Of a stretch of DNA of 64,000 bases, positions 24,101 through 34,517 are shown piece after piece. The stretch lies in assembly GCA_037178625.1 (NCBI GenBank), contig CM074132.1, positions 2,294,001-2,358,000 of the forward strand, written 5' to 3'. The notes under the pieces were generated by a model, which saw only the letters and a list, made by a program, of their open reading frames with translations, did not search any database and was not told the DNA's origin. Position numbers and translations under genes: made by a program. Within the stretch, counting starts at the first letter, position 1; each line of letters opens with the position of its first letter. This DNA comes from Skeletonema tropicum. Taxonomy: Eukaryota > Bacillariophyta > Thalassiosirophyceae > Thalassiosirales > Thalassiosiraceae.

Positions 24101-26193
24101 CGCCAAGTGCGTTCCACAAGGCCATTAGCAGATTGATAGCCGGCAGGAGCCGCGATGACCCGACTCTTATGTTTGAGAATAAAGCGAAGAGCTTTGCCAC
24201 CGATGAGTTTCTTGTCAAAATCCGTATGAAAACGTCGAGGAAGACGACCCGCGTCGGCACGAAAAGATTCGAGAGCATTAACAATCTCTCTGCCCGTGAC
24301 CGATGTGAGACCATAGATCCATGAATATCTTGTGGCAACATCCACTAGAAGTAAGGCATAGCGAAAGCCATGAAGACCGACGCTATCACCGAATACAATA
24401 TCCATGTGACACTTATCTAAGAATTTTCGACGTTTCTTATTTGGCTTGCCTCGTGGTGGATTTGGAATAGTTGTAAAATCTCCAAGGGTTGGTGGACGTT
24501 CCCCTGTAGATATCAGTTTGGCATTGGCAGATGCCTCAGTGATGAAGTTTTGGTTGCGAAATTTGCGACACGCGAAGATACGATGAAGCTGGAGTGTATC
24601 AAACGTGGTACGATGCTCACATGGAGCAGGTACATTGCTTGGACGGACTGGTGGCAGTTGAGTAGGATCGTCATGGAGTTGACGAAGAGTGGATAACGAG
24701 ATAGGTGGCGGAGGTTCCACATCGGCTTGCGGTGCCGGACTTACGGACGAGTCATCGGGCACCGGAGATTCTGAGATAGACTGTGAATCTGCGTCCGCTG
24801 AGTTAGAATCAGTGGCTTCAGTAGACACAGTTGTATCATCCCCAGCCTGATCAAAGGACATATTGACAGCATCGCTCGGGACTGAGACTCTGGTACTATC
24901 TTCAACTTCCGGAGGGATGACATGCGGCGAGTCAGACACGTTGAGTACCGGTGTCTGAGCCGGGCGAGCAGATGTTGTTGGATAAACGCGAGGTTCAGCA
25001 TAATCATGCTTGCCCACAAATGATCGGCCGAGCGGTTCGTAACTAATGAGATTGTCCGCGGAATCATCAACTTCCAAGATGAAATTAGGAAAGATAAGGT
25101 AAGACCCCTCATCGTGCCAAGAAAAGACCCCACATCCAGGCATCTTTCTGTGTTTACGCAGTGAGTACAAAGGACTCCTGAGGGCCGGAACGTGAAGAAC
25201 ATTACGGAGTAGCACAACTTTGCCATTGAGACGAACTACCGCGGTTCCTTCTCCTTGAATAGGTACAGATGTCGCATCGCCAAGATCACAGACTCGTCCA
25301 GGCGGACACTTTCGGTACGAGAGAAAGGCTTGGTGATCGGGTACCATAGTATGAGTTGCGCCGCTATCAGCACAAGCCCGATCTGCTGCAGTATCAACAA
25401 GTTGCAGCTTGTCTGGGTTGTGATGAAGAAAGGTTTGAAACGCCGATGTGACTGTAGAGGAAAAATCAGACGCAGTGGTTGCAGTTGCGGACCGAGCAGA
25501 GCAGCGTTGAACACGAACGTAACCAGAAGTGGAATTTTTAGCTTTAGAGCTATTTTTAGCAACAACCTCTGTCCATAGGCCGACTTCCTCAGATTGGAAT
25601 TCAGCATCATCATCATCATCGGAACTCAATTCCGTATCAACTTCACGGCCCGCTCGGAGGGCTGCATAAGGATTGACATCCGACTCTCGAGGAAGAGGAG
25701 CCGGTGCCGGGGCAGTGGAATGGCGCTCAGAAGACGTGGCACGTTTGCCAGAGACGTGCGCATCAGGAGTGGCATCAGACGACTTCTTCTTCTTGTTATC
25801 CATATAAACCTTGAACTTTTGGAGAACTTCATCGGCCGCCGCCTTATCTTTTATGATCACATAGCCAGAACGAGCTGCGGATGGACAGCCATCACATAAC
25901 TTATGAAAGTTGTCGAGAGGCTGGTAACAGACTGGGCATTTGACTCCCTCTTTAAAGAGCTCATCTAGCTTGACCCACTTCATGGGGTTGTACGGATAGC
26001 TGTTTTGACGTTCCGGAGGAGTTTGACGTTCCGGAGGAGGTTGACGAGGCGGAGGTTGCTGTGAAGGATTGGCTGAACTGGCACGATTAGCAGACGGAAG
26101 GCCTCGGTCCTGTCCATAAGGATCAGAAATCTTGGCAAGGATATCTTCTTGCTTGACAGCCTCAGTGAGTGTTTCCACAGTACCTGATGTCAA
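21134..26193 (-). pseudogene. copia pol: protease, integrase, reverse transcriptase, RNase H (one frameshift)
   Basis: Aspartic protease motif CADSGATHTM near residue 276. The integrase core has HMDIVFGDS near 596, HTDFDKK near 653 and GLVERTW near 694. Reverse transcriptase has KNAFCQAVLPDD, LKKTLYGLRRSPRHWFNRF and the YVDD box near 1282. RNase H has SFADACWGG near 1483 and SSCEAEILATDE near 1539. After TKNKGTKH at about 21400 the frame changes by one base. The other frame then continues with the expected YLRENSV and LHIPGVINPSDIYTKE tail and stops at 21134, so this is a single recent indel. It overlaps the end of gag in a different frame (-1 or +2), so expression as a fusion would need ribosomal frameshifting. 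The most upstream codon of the open frame is TTG, consistent with no independent start. Confidence 0.9.
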
Positions 26194-27534
26194 TGTTGGA
26201 TCACCCTGCTGATATATTTGGCACGAATCCCCGGGTAACGCTCAGCACAGAGTTTCGCAAGAGCCAGAAGATAGACGAATTGAGGGAGAGAGCAATCCTT
26301 AAGCCGAATGGAAAGGTCACGCACTCGTTTCATGAATTGTGAGCCAGTTTCCTGAGGTCCCATTTCCAAAGACGCCCAATCGATAGCAGTCTTGAGCAAG
26401 TTCTGAGGCGACGTAGGATTGATCTCTTCTAAGTAATCCCTCAATACCGCAATTCCATCATTTTTATATTTGGAATTGGAGAGATAGGGATGAATGAGTT
26501 CATTAGGCACCGTGTCGAGTAGCTGACTCATGATATAACGACTGTACTCTTCTTCCCCACTCTGAGTTTGCGTCCAATCAGTTACTCCGTCAAAGTATTT
26601 GTCGCTCTTGAATAGGTCAATTGCCTGAAGAAACTTGGCGGCATTCTCCTCGGTACCATCCCATGATGGCATCGTGGGTTTGGTAGGAGGAGGTTTCTTT
26701 TCGGCGACCATGTGTTGCACCAATTGGAGCAATAACGCGTTTGTTACATCCTGGGACGTGGGAGCAGGAGGAATCGAGGCAGCAACTGATGGAGGATTCG
26801 GAGCAGCAGTCGGAACAGGAGCTGGTGGAGGAATGGGGGCAGCAGCCGGAACAGGAGCTGGTGGAGGAATTGGAGCAGCAGCTGGGACGGGGGCTGGTGC
26901 CGGAGTTGGAGCAGGTGCCGGACGAGCAACCGCGGCCACAAGTTGTTGAAGGAGTAGGACAGTAGGATCCAAGGCTGGGGCATGAGGAGGTGCCGGCGCC
27001 GTAGTTTGGGGAGGAAGGGCAGCTGTAGACGCAGCAGCCGTAGAAGCGGCAGTCGCCGCCGAAGGAGCGATAGTACTTGGTGCAACAGACACACCTGGTG
27101 AAGGTGCGGCCGCTGATGATGCAGCTGGAGGGGCTGACGTGGTGGCCTGTTGAGGGCGGATAGATTGGAGTTAATGGAATGACGGCCTGTTGCTGCGGAG
27201 GAGCTTCGGGAGTGAAAGGAGGGATGGGTGATTGCTCCTGACCAACGCCTGGAAGGGTAGTAGCAAGGATGAATGTTGGATATGTTGCCTTCCAAGCAGC
27301 AACGGAGGAAAATGGTGTGATGGCATAAAATTTGTATCCATGAGAGGCGGTCCAAGCCGCGTAGGTTTCAACTTTAGATTTTGAGACATCGTCGATCCAT
27401 AGATGTTGTTGCGGATGGGTGGCTAATTCTTCGCCATTGACATGAAGCACTCCGCCTCCAGAGTGAGTGGTTCGGTCGACATCAGGCGTAGCATGAGGCC
27501 AAGTCATTGGCACGGCTGGATCGGAGGAAGTCAT
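26190..27534 (-). pseudogene. copia gag (one frameshift)
   Basis: The first part starts MTSSDPAVPMTWPHATPDVD at 27534. Around 27150-27180 the frame shifts by one base into an Ala/Pro-rich linker (repeats of PAPVPAAAPIPP) followed by a gag-like helical domain (WDGTEENAAKFLQAIDLFKS, LLDTVPNELIHPYLSNSKY, GSQFMKRVRDLSIRL) that ends at 26190. A cysteine cluster (CPVCYQPLDNFHKLCDGC) lies at the start of the pol frame instead of a classic CCHC knuckle. Confidence 0.8.
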
Positions 27535-27676
27535 TGTAGGATATTTTGAGCTGGTACTGGTGGATAATCAAAATGGTTCGACTACCCCACAAAGGGGCAG
27601 AGGACGAGGCGAAGATGAACGTGAACTGAACGCCAATTCAATAGTTCTCTCGCCTCTGGACGTAATGGGCTCTACC

Positions 27677-27821
27677 TGATGAACCAGCACAGCATCAATG
27701 TTGGTAAAATCGAATTATAAGAGGTTTTAACTACGTTGAACAATGCTGGAAAGTGCCGATATCTTCCAACTTCAATGGAAGGATCGGTCTGGCAGTCGAG
27801 TCGAGTCGAGTCACATCATCA
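27677..27821 (-). repeat. 5' LTR of copia element
   Basis: 145 bp, identical to 20920-21064. The internal region begins just left of it on the plus strand (CTACC at 27672-27676). No convincing tRNA primer site could be assigned by eye. Confidence 0.95.
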
Positions 27822-27911
27822 GATATACGAACGAGTGATAGTTGCTTCTCAATTCTCATTTTTGGGACTTTCGCAAAATTCAAAAGGATTCAAATCAAAA
27901 TTATGTATAAG

Positions 27912-28189
27912 TACCCTGATTTATGGTGATAACGAGACCACTTCCAGAAAACGAGACCAGTGATCGAGTCTTGTTTTGATAACGAGACAAGTCCATCAAC
28001 AGGTGAAAACGAGACTAGAGCATGTGTATACGTGCTATTTGTAGGGTTGTTTGTAGGAGAAACGAGATCTCTTCTTGATAACGAGACCACTTTTCAATAA
28101 CGAGACTAGTGTCTCGAGGTGGCCTTGGTAACGAGACCAGGCAAAAAGTCAAAACGAGACCAGTCTCGTTATCACCATAAATTAGGGTA
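27912..28189. mobile_element. MITE with clustered AACGAGAC repeats
   Basis: Terminal inverted repeats of about 27 bp (TACCCTGATTTATGGTGATA and its complement, one mismatch) enclose 278 bp without coding capacity. The octamer AACGAGAC or a one-base variant occurs about nine times, in both orientations near the right end. No clean target duplication is visible. The family is not recognised. Confidence 0.75.
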
Positions 28190-28864
28190 TGTATGATGCA
28201 TCAAGAAGCCTGTTTCTCTCCCGTTACCGTTAGCTGGCCAAAGTACTCAGTACTCAGTGAGATGTTGTGTGTACTAACTCATGCTATCAATATAGATAAA
28301 GGAAATATTGTAAGTACTAATCAACAAATGAGTCTATTAGAAAATGAGTGAACCAAAAGAGAACAACAACAACAGCACGTACTGATGAGGAGTCATCAGC
28401 AGTGGCAAAAAACAGCAAGAGGCAAAAAACATCATAAGCCTGTCTTACGCGCGCCCTGGACGCACGCAACCATTTTTTTGACACCTCCACCATGGCGGCC
28501 TACTAACTAGCCCCGAATTTTATTTCAGATATAGACAAGATATAGACATAACCAATGATACAGTCCTTTAGAGTGTATTAATGCGAATATTGTATGCAAA
28601 GGAATCGTACAAATATCTCATTTTCTCGCTGAGATATGCATTTTTGTTTACCCATAGTATTTACTAGACAAATTTGGCTAACAAACTCTAGCTGAGAATG
28701 GAACCACTGTTTCTTGGAGGGCTGATGCAACCCAAACTATCCTGACTAGGATTAATCTCCTGAGATATAGACTAAAACGTTCCTATCATCGTTTTGGGCA
28801 TAAAGTAGAGTACATTTGTCAGCCTATCGACCTCCCTACGGCCAATTTACCATGGTGGAGGTGT
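28190..28864. other. Non-coding stretch
   Basis: AT-rich sequence with CA/AAC-rich patches. No ORF, RNA gene or inverted repeat of note is seen. Confidence 0.5.
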
Positions 28865-30049
28865 GTGAAAAAATGGTTTTGTTCGCCCACGTGTTTTGGC
28901 GGGTCAGGCTTATGCTCCACTCCTCTACCCACCGTCATGACATTCTCCACCACTCACGATCGCTTCGCCCGCCTCCAACTACTCAGTAGCCACACTCTCT
29001 ACGATCTCATCTCGACCCTCTGCCAACACACTCCGATCGGATACGAGGGGTCCGAAGGCCCTGATGATCATATGTGGTACGTGACGACTGTCGACGGCAC
29101 CAAGTATGAATCTTCCGTGTTTGAATGCCAGTCGGAATTACGTGCCAATCGCACCAAATTAGACAGTTTGGGACTGGTGACGGGCAACACGCTTCGATTG
29201 ACCTATGACTATGGGACCACCAGCTTTTACACTCTCAAGTTTCTTGAGCAGAGACCATTGACGGCTGACGAAGTTCCAAACGTGTTCCCACGCAATAATG
29301 TCAGTAGCGGCATGCCTCCATCTTATTCAAAAGTATACACCTGCAGCCATCAATGGGAATGAGGTACTCAATCTCGACACGACCTTTTCTCAGTTACAGC
29401 GGTGGATATTCCACAGTGAGGGTCCGTGTGTCACTGTGAATCTATTTCAAGCGGGCAAGAAGAAGAATCATGGATTCATGAATAACGATTGTCGGGGAGT
29501 ATTAGGCATGATGTATCTGCCCGTCAAGGCGGAGAATTTGGCCAATTACATGGCGTATTTCAATGAGGGGGCAAAGGCCAAACCAGCAGGATTGGAAACG
29601 GATGGGTACCCCCATTACAATTGGCATTCGGTGGTGATTCTTCCCAGGTCGAAATTGACAGATGCACTGGATAAAAAGTATTGCTGATGGTACACAAGCG
29701 GGGTTTTTGTGATGCAATTATTTGTGGAGACATGGATCAAAGTACTAGTACTGGCAGCAATAATCTTAATGCCTACTTTCCAAAAATGGCAGCTTTGGCA
29801 GGCTATCGGAAGGATAGTCGAGTTCCCAAGGGCTGGATTACATTGACCAAGCGAGGGAGCAATGTCAACTTGGTGATTTGTTCGGGGAATTGTGAAACGA
29901 TAAAGTCGAATGCGCCTAAAGGGACTGCGTATGATGGTATGGATCAGCATACACCAGTTGAGGAGCCACTTATTCAAGTATCAAATGTTAACATTACAGG
30001 ATTGAATGACTTGTTCTGTGTTGTGGAGGGACTGTTGATGACGTTGTAG
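28865..30049 (+). pseudogene. pRiA4b ORF3-like domain protein, two frameshifts
   Basis: The first frame contains LYDLISTLCQHTPIGYEG, DDHMWYV, then LDSLGLVTGNTLRLTYDYG and YTLKFLEQRP. This resembles the plasmid pRiA4b ORF-3 family, in which a tL.dLh..I..a region is followed by G....Y.YDfGD.W. The frame breaks near 29335 and again near 29683; the three pieces then read on as one protein (WIFHSEGPCVTVNLFQAG, NYMAYFNEGAKAKPAG, GFCDAIICGDMDQSTS, GYRKDSRVPKGWITLTKRG) to 30049. ATG 28937 is an alternative start. The second half is not recognised. The family assignment is moderate. Confidence 0.55.
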
Positions 30050-30794
30050 TAACGATAATCGAGAGAAGAACTTAGTTTATTCATTAATTGTTTTGCATGT
30101 TGCTTTGACAATTTCTTCAATCTGCCCCAAGATCCGCACCAAGGTGGGTCTTTGGTTAGATAGTGTTGCGTTGCTGCAAAGAGGGAATTGAGTTTTGGTT
30201 TGGAAACAGTGTGTTGTTTGCTATTCTGCCAATTCTGAACTTTGTTATTGCGTATGTGAATGTGAAAATAATACCTCTTTGACCAACACTAATATTGGAA
30301 GTTCAAGGTCAAGGTTTGCTACTTACTGTCAACGTGGAAGTGCTCTCGCTTGTTCGCTATGCTCTTGTCATGTACAATAGCTAATCTAAGATAAATCTCC
30401 CTAAGAAGTTTAGTCCTTAATCTGCACAGTAAACTATCGGACTGTCTAATCAAAAATGGTGCGTTGCAAATCGATCGTTTACTAACTCCAAACTCATTAT
30501 TGCATGCTACTGCTGTCGTTTGTGACTGAGAAACAGCTGATCAAAATCAAACAATGTCTCGGTAACGAGATCAAACCCGTCCGCGTTCCCAAATAGTTCT
30601 GTATCGTCCATCAACATCAAGTCTTCCAAGAGCAAATCTGAATGACATTCGAAAGAGATAGATACAGCTCTTCCTTTCTACCAAGGCCGACGAAGATGAC
30701 TCGACCCCTGAGAAGGACGCGAGGCCGAGGCACGTCGTGGATGAGACAGAAATTTTTGCCTCATCACGCTGAAATGCGCTCTATCTCAATGGGG
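30050..30794. other. Non-coding stretch up to the duplicated flank
   Basis: No supported gene. Short open frames have no recognisable content. A GGTAACGAGATC segment near 30558 again resembles the AACGAGAC repeat. Confidence 0.5.
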
Positions 30795-31151
30795 ATATCT
30801 GCAGAATGGAAGCCATCTTGCTGCTGGCAGTGTGATTAACAACCCTTACATGCAACAAGACGCCAATAGCAGTGGACCTCCAATGAAAGAGGTTGTTGTC
30901 GAAGCAATGCATGATGAAACCACTTCTCAATTTGAAGACGCTTTTTCTAAAAGGAGGTGGATCGTATCCTTTCCTTAGACTTTGTTTTTATAATATAGAC
31001 GTTTTTGAGATATCATACATTCCATTCTTCCGCCACATCAAGAAGTAGCACAATAGGTTAGAATTGTTTGGTAGCATACCTCACTCGGTCATCTCTAATA
31101 TTGAGCACAGGATCAGTTCTTGCAAGTATATTGAACGCAGAGTCTCCAAAG
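30795..31151. repeat. Right copy of the 350-bp duplication
   Basis: It contains a second copy of the HFM1 C-terminal coding region (LQNGSHLAAGSV, then NPYMQQDANSSGPP) that lacks the stop codon and continues FSKRRW. This is followed by the working 3' end of the farnesyltransferase beta gene. It matches 9686-10032. Confidence 0.9.
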
Positions 31152-32767
31152 AGGTTGTTCAGACTTGTATCATTATCACCTGGCGGCGGCCAGGATGAAG
31201 ATAATGCATGCTGGGCAACGCTGAGACCACTAAGATTGTAGCAGCTGTGATAAAAGTCCTTCGGTTTTGAAGGCTTGTCTCTCAATCCACCATTGACATC
31301 TTGAGCACATAGTAGAATATATCTCTGGAGCATGACTTCATCAAATGAAAGCCCCTCTTCATTAGCAGTGCCCATCTTTTTACCAGTAGCATTATTTTCA
31401 TTGTACCAACCGTCCAACACTGCTACTGCTCCTCCTTGCCAAAACGAGTAGCATCCATCTACCAACTTATTTGTCCTACCACAAAAACCTCCCTCAAATT
31501 CGAGCTGGCGTCGGACGAGCCACGATCGCAACATTTCGACATTAATTATGGATACATTGCCTAATATCCTCAATGCGGCCAAAGCACAGAATGTGTAACC
31601 CCCATGAGCCTCATTGAATGGTTCGGCACCAAATCCGCCCTCAAACGTTTGACACGATGCAATGTAATGTGCTATTGATGGGGATAAAAGATGATCCTTC
31701 TCCTCCTCCTTGTCCAGCAAACCCAGTAAATGACTCGGTGTCAGGATACAGTACGTTGCCCGTACATCAATTTCTCCATCATGATGCATTCTGAATGCGA
31801 TGCGTTTCCCATCTTCATGCTCTCGTAAAGTCAAGAAGAATGCATACATTTGAAGACGCTTTTCATTCAATAACTCCATTGCCAATTTACCAGCCTCGTG
31901 ATATGGATTGTGGTTCGTATTCATGGCAGCCTTAGCCTTATCGTTACAGCCGATACCAGCAATGATGCACAACGACAGCACTGCAGCATATGTAGGTGCG
32001 CAATGTGGCATTTGTTGTGGCCCTCCTCCAAATCCTCCACCCATTATTTCTATCTTCTCATTCTTTCCTTGTGTATTTGTCTCCTGCTGCTGCATTTTGT
32101 AAAGCTTAGTCAACTTTATATTCTTCTCCACTTCACCAACATTGAATTGCAAAGGCACATCCGTCCAGCAATGTTTCAGTGTTGATACGATCCGTTTCAA
32201 CAATTCAGATTTTTGCATCGTCTCCAAATCATTTAGACCACCGCTATCAAGTGATGTATTTGAAGAAGGATCAAAATATTGCAGCAAATCCAATGAGTGC
32301 AAACACCAATAAATCATCCACGGATGGCTAGCATCTAAACTGATAAATCCTCGACTTAGTGGCTCGGAGAGTGCGTTGCTAAGATATTTAATGTGTGCTG
32401 ATCGCACGAGACGGATGGCATACGGATCTTGGACGCCTACAACTTTCTTTTTTGCAGATGAGGGGCGAATCTCTTCGAGAAGTTCCACACGAGGCTCTTC
32501 ACCAATATGTTGCTCTGTCTCGTTCACACCGAGCAATTTTGCCGCCTTTGTCGACAGGCCCTGTGGAGCAATTCTCTCGTTTACCTCTACACACAGCCCT
32601 CCCAATAAACCTACACTTCGCAAATGATCCAATTGGCTCTCAGACAGAGATTTCAAGTCGACAAAAAAGGGAGCGCATTCGTATTCTGTGTCTTGTTGGG
32701 CCTCTGTGGACTTGCTTTCGATTATGTGTTTGGTGCGGTTGTTCGGATAGGAATTGGTGGAGCTCAT
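31058..32767 (-). CDS. FNTB: Protein farnesyltransferase beta subunit
   Basis: Single exon, 569 residues from the preferred start. HIKYLSNALSEPLSRGFISL and LDASHPWMIYWCLHSLDLL match the N-terminal helices of farnesyltransferase beta. Repeated prenyltransferase motifs follow (GGFGAEP, HGGYTFCALAALRIL, EGGFCGRTNKLVDGCYSFWQ, NGGLRDKPSKPKDFYHSCYN). The zinc ligands Asp and Cys lie in LVDGCYSFWQ near residue 439 and the His in DFYHSCYNLSG near 507. The RTNKLVDGCYSFWQGG form is typical of farnesyl- rather than geranylgeranyltransferase. It pairs with an alpha subunit to prenylate CaaX proteins. Two internal inserts (TKLYKMQQQETNTQGKNEK region; loop before AHGGY) make it longer than animal forms. 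The frame is open 18 codons further upstream, but those codons lie in the TSD and the adjacent MITE, so the ATG at 32767 is preferred. Confidence 0.9.
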   Translation of the reverse strand: MSSTNSYPNNRTKHIIESKSTEAQQDTEYECAPFFVDLKSLSESQLDHLRSVGLLGGLCVEVNERIAPQGLSTKAAKLLGVNETEQHIGEEPRVELLEEIRPSSAKKKVVGVQDPYAIRLVRSAHIKYLSNALSEPLSRGFISLDASHPWMIYWCLHSLDLLQYFDPSSNTSLDSGGLNDLETMQKSELLKRIVSTLKHCWTDVPLQFNVGEVEKNIKLTKLYKMQQQETNTQGKNEKIEIMGGGFGGGPQQMPHCAPTYAAVLSLCIIAGIGCNDKAKAAMNTNHNPYHEAGKLAMELLNEKRLQMYAFFLTLREHEDGKRIAFRMHHDGEIDVRATYCILTPSHLLGLLDKEEEKDHLLSPSIAHYIASCQTFEGGFGAEPFNEAHGGYTFCALAALRILGNVSIINVEMLRSWLVRRQLEFEGGFCGRTNKLVDGCYSFWQGGAVAVLDGWYNENNATGKKMGTANEEGLSFDEVMLQRYILLCAQDVNGGLRDKPSKPKDFYHSCYNLSGLSVAQHALSSSWPPPGDNDTSLNNLFGDSAFNILARTDPVLNIRDDRVRYATKQF

Positions 32768-32776
32768 GGTTGTAAT

Positions 32777-33199
32777 AGGACGGGTGGCATGTGGCATCAT
32801 TATCATTTGCCCGGAGGGCATGGCACCTGGGTGCTTTTTTCAGATTTTGCTCCGGCAGGCGGTCACTAACAAGCGCTAGTTGTGACCGGAAATATCGCAC
32901 CTGGGGGTACTTTTTTCAAAGCCTCCGGCGGCGGGATTTGGTACCAGGGTGGAGTATTAGAATACCAGCATAGATAGGGATCTACCAGTATGTTACCGGT
33001 ATGTTCAAACTTCCAGCACGATCATCGTGTGCGTTGCCCGGAGAAATGGCACCCGAGTACCAAAGCAAAATCGTGATCGGCGGGCGGCATTTCATGTTTG
33101 GCACCCGGGTGCCATTCAAAAAGGTCTCCGGCGGTCAAAAAAGGTACTAGGGTTATGTGAGAATTCCTACGTAGAAGTTCTACGGATGACACCCGTCCT
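32777..33199 (-). mobile_element. Mutator-like MITE, copy B, abutting the FNTB start codon
   Basis: The ends AGGACGGGTGGCAT and GGATGACACCCGTCCT are inverted repeats. The 9-bp flanks GGTTGTAAT (32768-32776) and CGTTGTAAT (33200-33208) match at 8 of 9, as expected for a Mutator-like target duplication. The interior contains four GGCACC/GGTGCC-type palindromic segments (for example GGCACCCGGGTGCC near 33100). It is the inverted homologue of 39141-39527. The left target duplication directly precedes the FNTB ATG, so the native promoter now lies 423 bp further away. Confidence 0.85.
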
Positions 33200-33353
33200 C
33201 GTTGTAATGTTTGTGCGTTGTGCGTGAGATTGATGATATTATGTATGTGGGGCTTTAGGTTATTTCTGTGCCATGGTAAACTACGTATCACTGGTATTGT
33301 AAACAAGAAAAGTATCTGTAGACGGCTGAGAAGACCCTTGAGTCGACTGAGAG

Positions 33354-33930
33354 CTACTTCTTTGTGAAGTAGGTACCTAGATCTACCACCTGTACTCTGT
33401 AATAAATATATGAAATTTGGTCATCATTGAGTGATGATGTGGTGGTCGGGCCATTGTTGCTCTCATAGAGTGCTTGAATGGCAGATAGTCCTGCTGAGCC
33501 GTTTGCCTTACAAACCGTTCTCCCGAATATTTGTGTGTAGTAGGTGCTTGGGTCAGGGCTTTTGTAGGATCCCCCGTAGTGATAGTTTCGTTGTTTTGAT
33601 TTCCAGATGGAGTCGGCTCGTTCTAGGATGTTTGATGGGGTTCTAGTGAATGCTTGGTGAGCCATGTTTGAAGCGTGTGGGAATTTGGACTTGTCGATAT
33701 TATGGAGGGTTTTGTTTGTAGTCGCCATTTGGAGGTGTGCCACATAGGAAGTAATTTATTGTGGGTCCGAAGAGGCCTAGTGGGCTGATGGCAAAAGGGA
33801 GTAGTTGCATGTTGTTATCTGAGTAAAGCTCTCCGATGATGAGTTTGAGAAAATAATGTTGTCCGCAATTGTCCAATGTCGAATGTGTCCTCCGGATGTC
33901 CGTAAATGTCCAAGTCCCGCTCTCCTCCAT
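33354..33930 (-). pseudogene. Retroelement-like ORF relic
   Basis: Two overlapping frames read LLPFAISPLGLFGPTINYFL, then a frame change near 33710-33720, then KFPHASNMAHQAFTRTPSNI and YHYGGSYKSPDPSTYYTQIF. The combination resembles the tail found downstream of reverse transcriptase in repetitive diatom ORFs, from memory only. No catalytic motif is present. Confidence 0.3.
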
Positions 33931-34294
33931 TGAGTCGAGTCAACGCATCCCAAGGCGTAAGGCAACGTCTCAATCAATCAATACGTGGACATTCGTTACC
34001 TAGCGTGTTCATCTTTGGTGGAGCTCATGGTTGTTGTTATTTTGTTGGTTTTAACCCGTTTTAAATGTCCTGATTCTATCATCTTCTGATCTCCTCCGTT
34101 GAGTCGAGTCACATTCTTCAAGAAGATCACAGACCACAGACGTAGCAGAAGAGAACCACACATCGATTGATCAAGTGCGAGCACTGGACCTTGGTTCTCA
34201 AAATACGCAGTACGAGCTCAGGCAGCACAAAGTAGCAGTGTTTTATTCTCAGATGCTTTAACTTCATACTCCTACATGAGTATATATTTGTGTT
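33931..34294. other. Non-coding stretch
   Basis: It contains CTCCTCCGTTGAGTCGAGTC at 34091, similar to CTCCTCCATTGAGTCGAGTC at 33922, an imperfect direct repeat. No gene is seen. Confidence 0.4.
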
Positions 34295-34517
34295 TTAACA
34301 GCTTTCCGGGTAATTGGTTTTTGGAGGGAACTAGAAGCTCAGCAAAGCTCATTTTTCATTTTTGAGCTCCCGAATGGAGATGATGCCCGCCGCCCGCCGT
34401 AGGAGATAGGTACTCCTAGGAGTTTGAAAATGGCGCGACAGTGGAGAAGGTGGGAAAGATGCCCATCTTGTCATAGGTGGCAGGTACCAGTAGAAAAATG
34501 GATATTTCAGACGTATA

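Larger units (their letters stand above)
20920..27821 (-). mobile_element. Ty1/copia LTR retrotransposon, very young insertion
   Basis: Two 145-bp LTRs (20920-21064 and 27677-27821) start TGATG and end CATCA and are identical by eye. The flanking 5-bp target duplication GATAT is at 20915-20919 and 27822-27826. The element reads on the minus strand: gag, then protease, integrase, reverse transcriptase and RNase H, the copia order. A polypurine tract (GACAGGGGGG on the minus strand) abuts the 3' LTR. Identical LTRs mean insertion was recent, yet gag and the RNase H tail each carry one frame break, so this copy may have been mobilised in trans or may contain sequence errors. Confidence 0.95.

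Noticed and set aside
26617..27534. Cys/Ser-rich protein encoded in the second half of the 305-residue frame
   Set aside because: It is the shifted frame of the gag Ala/Pro linker after a one-base indel.
27650..27676. Initiator-Met tRNA primer binding site next to the 5' LTR
   Set aside because: The sequence next to the LTR (GGTAGAGCCCATTACG on the minus strand) is not convincingly complementary to any tRNA I can recall.
31058..32821. FNTB start at 32821
   Set aside because: The extra 18 codons lie in the 9-bp target duplication and the adjacent MITE, so they are unlikely to be the native N-terminus.
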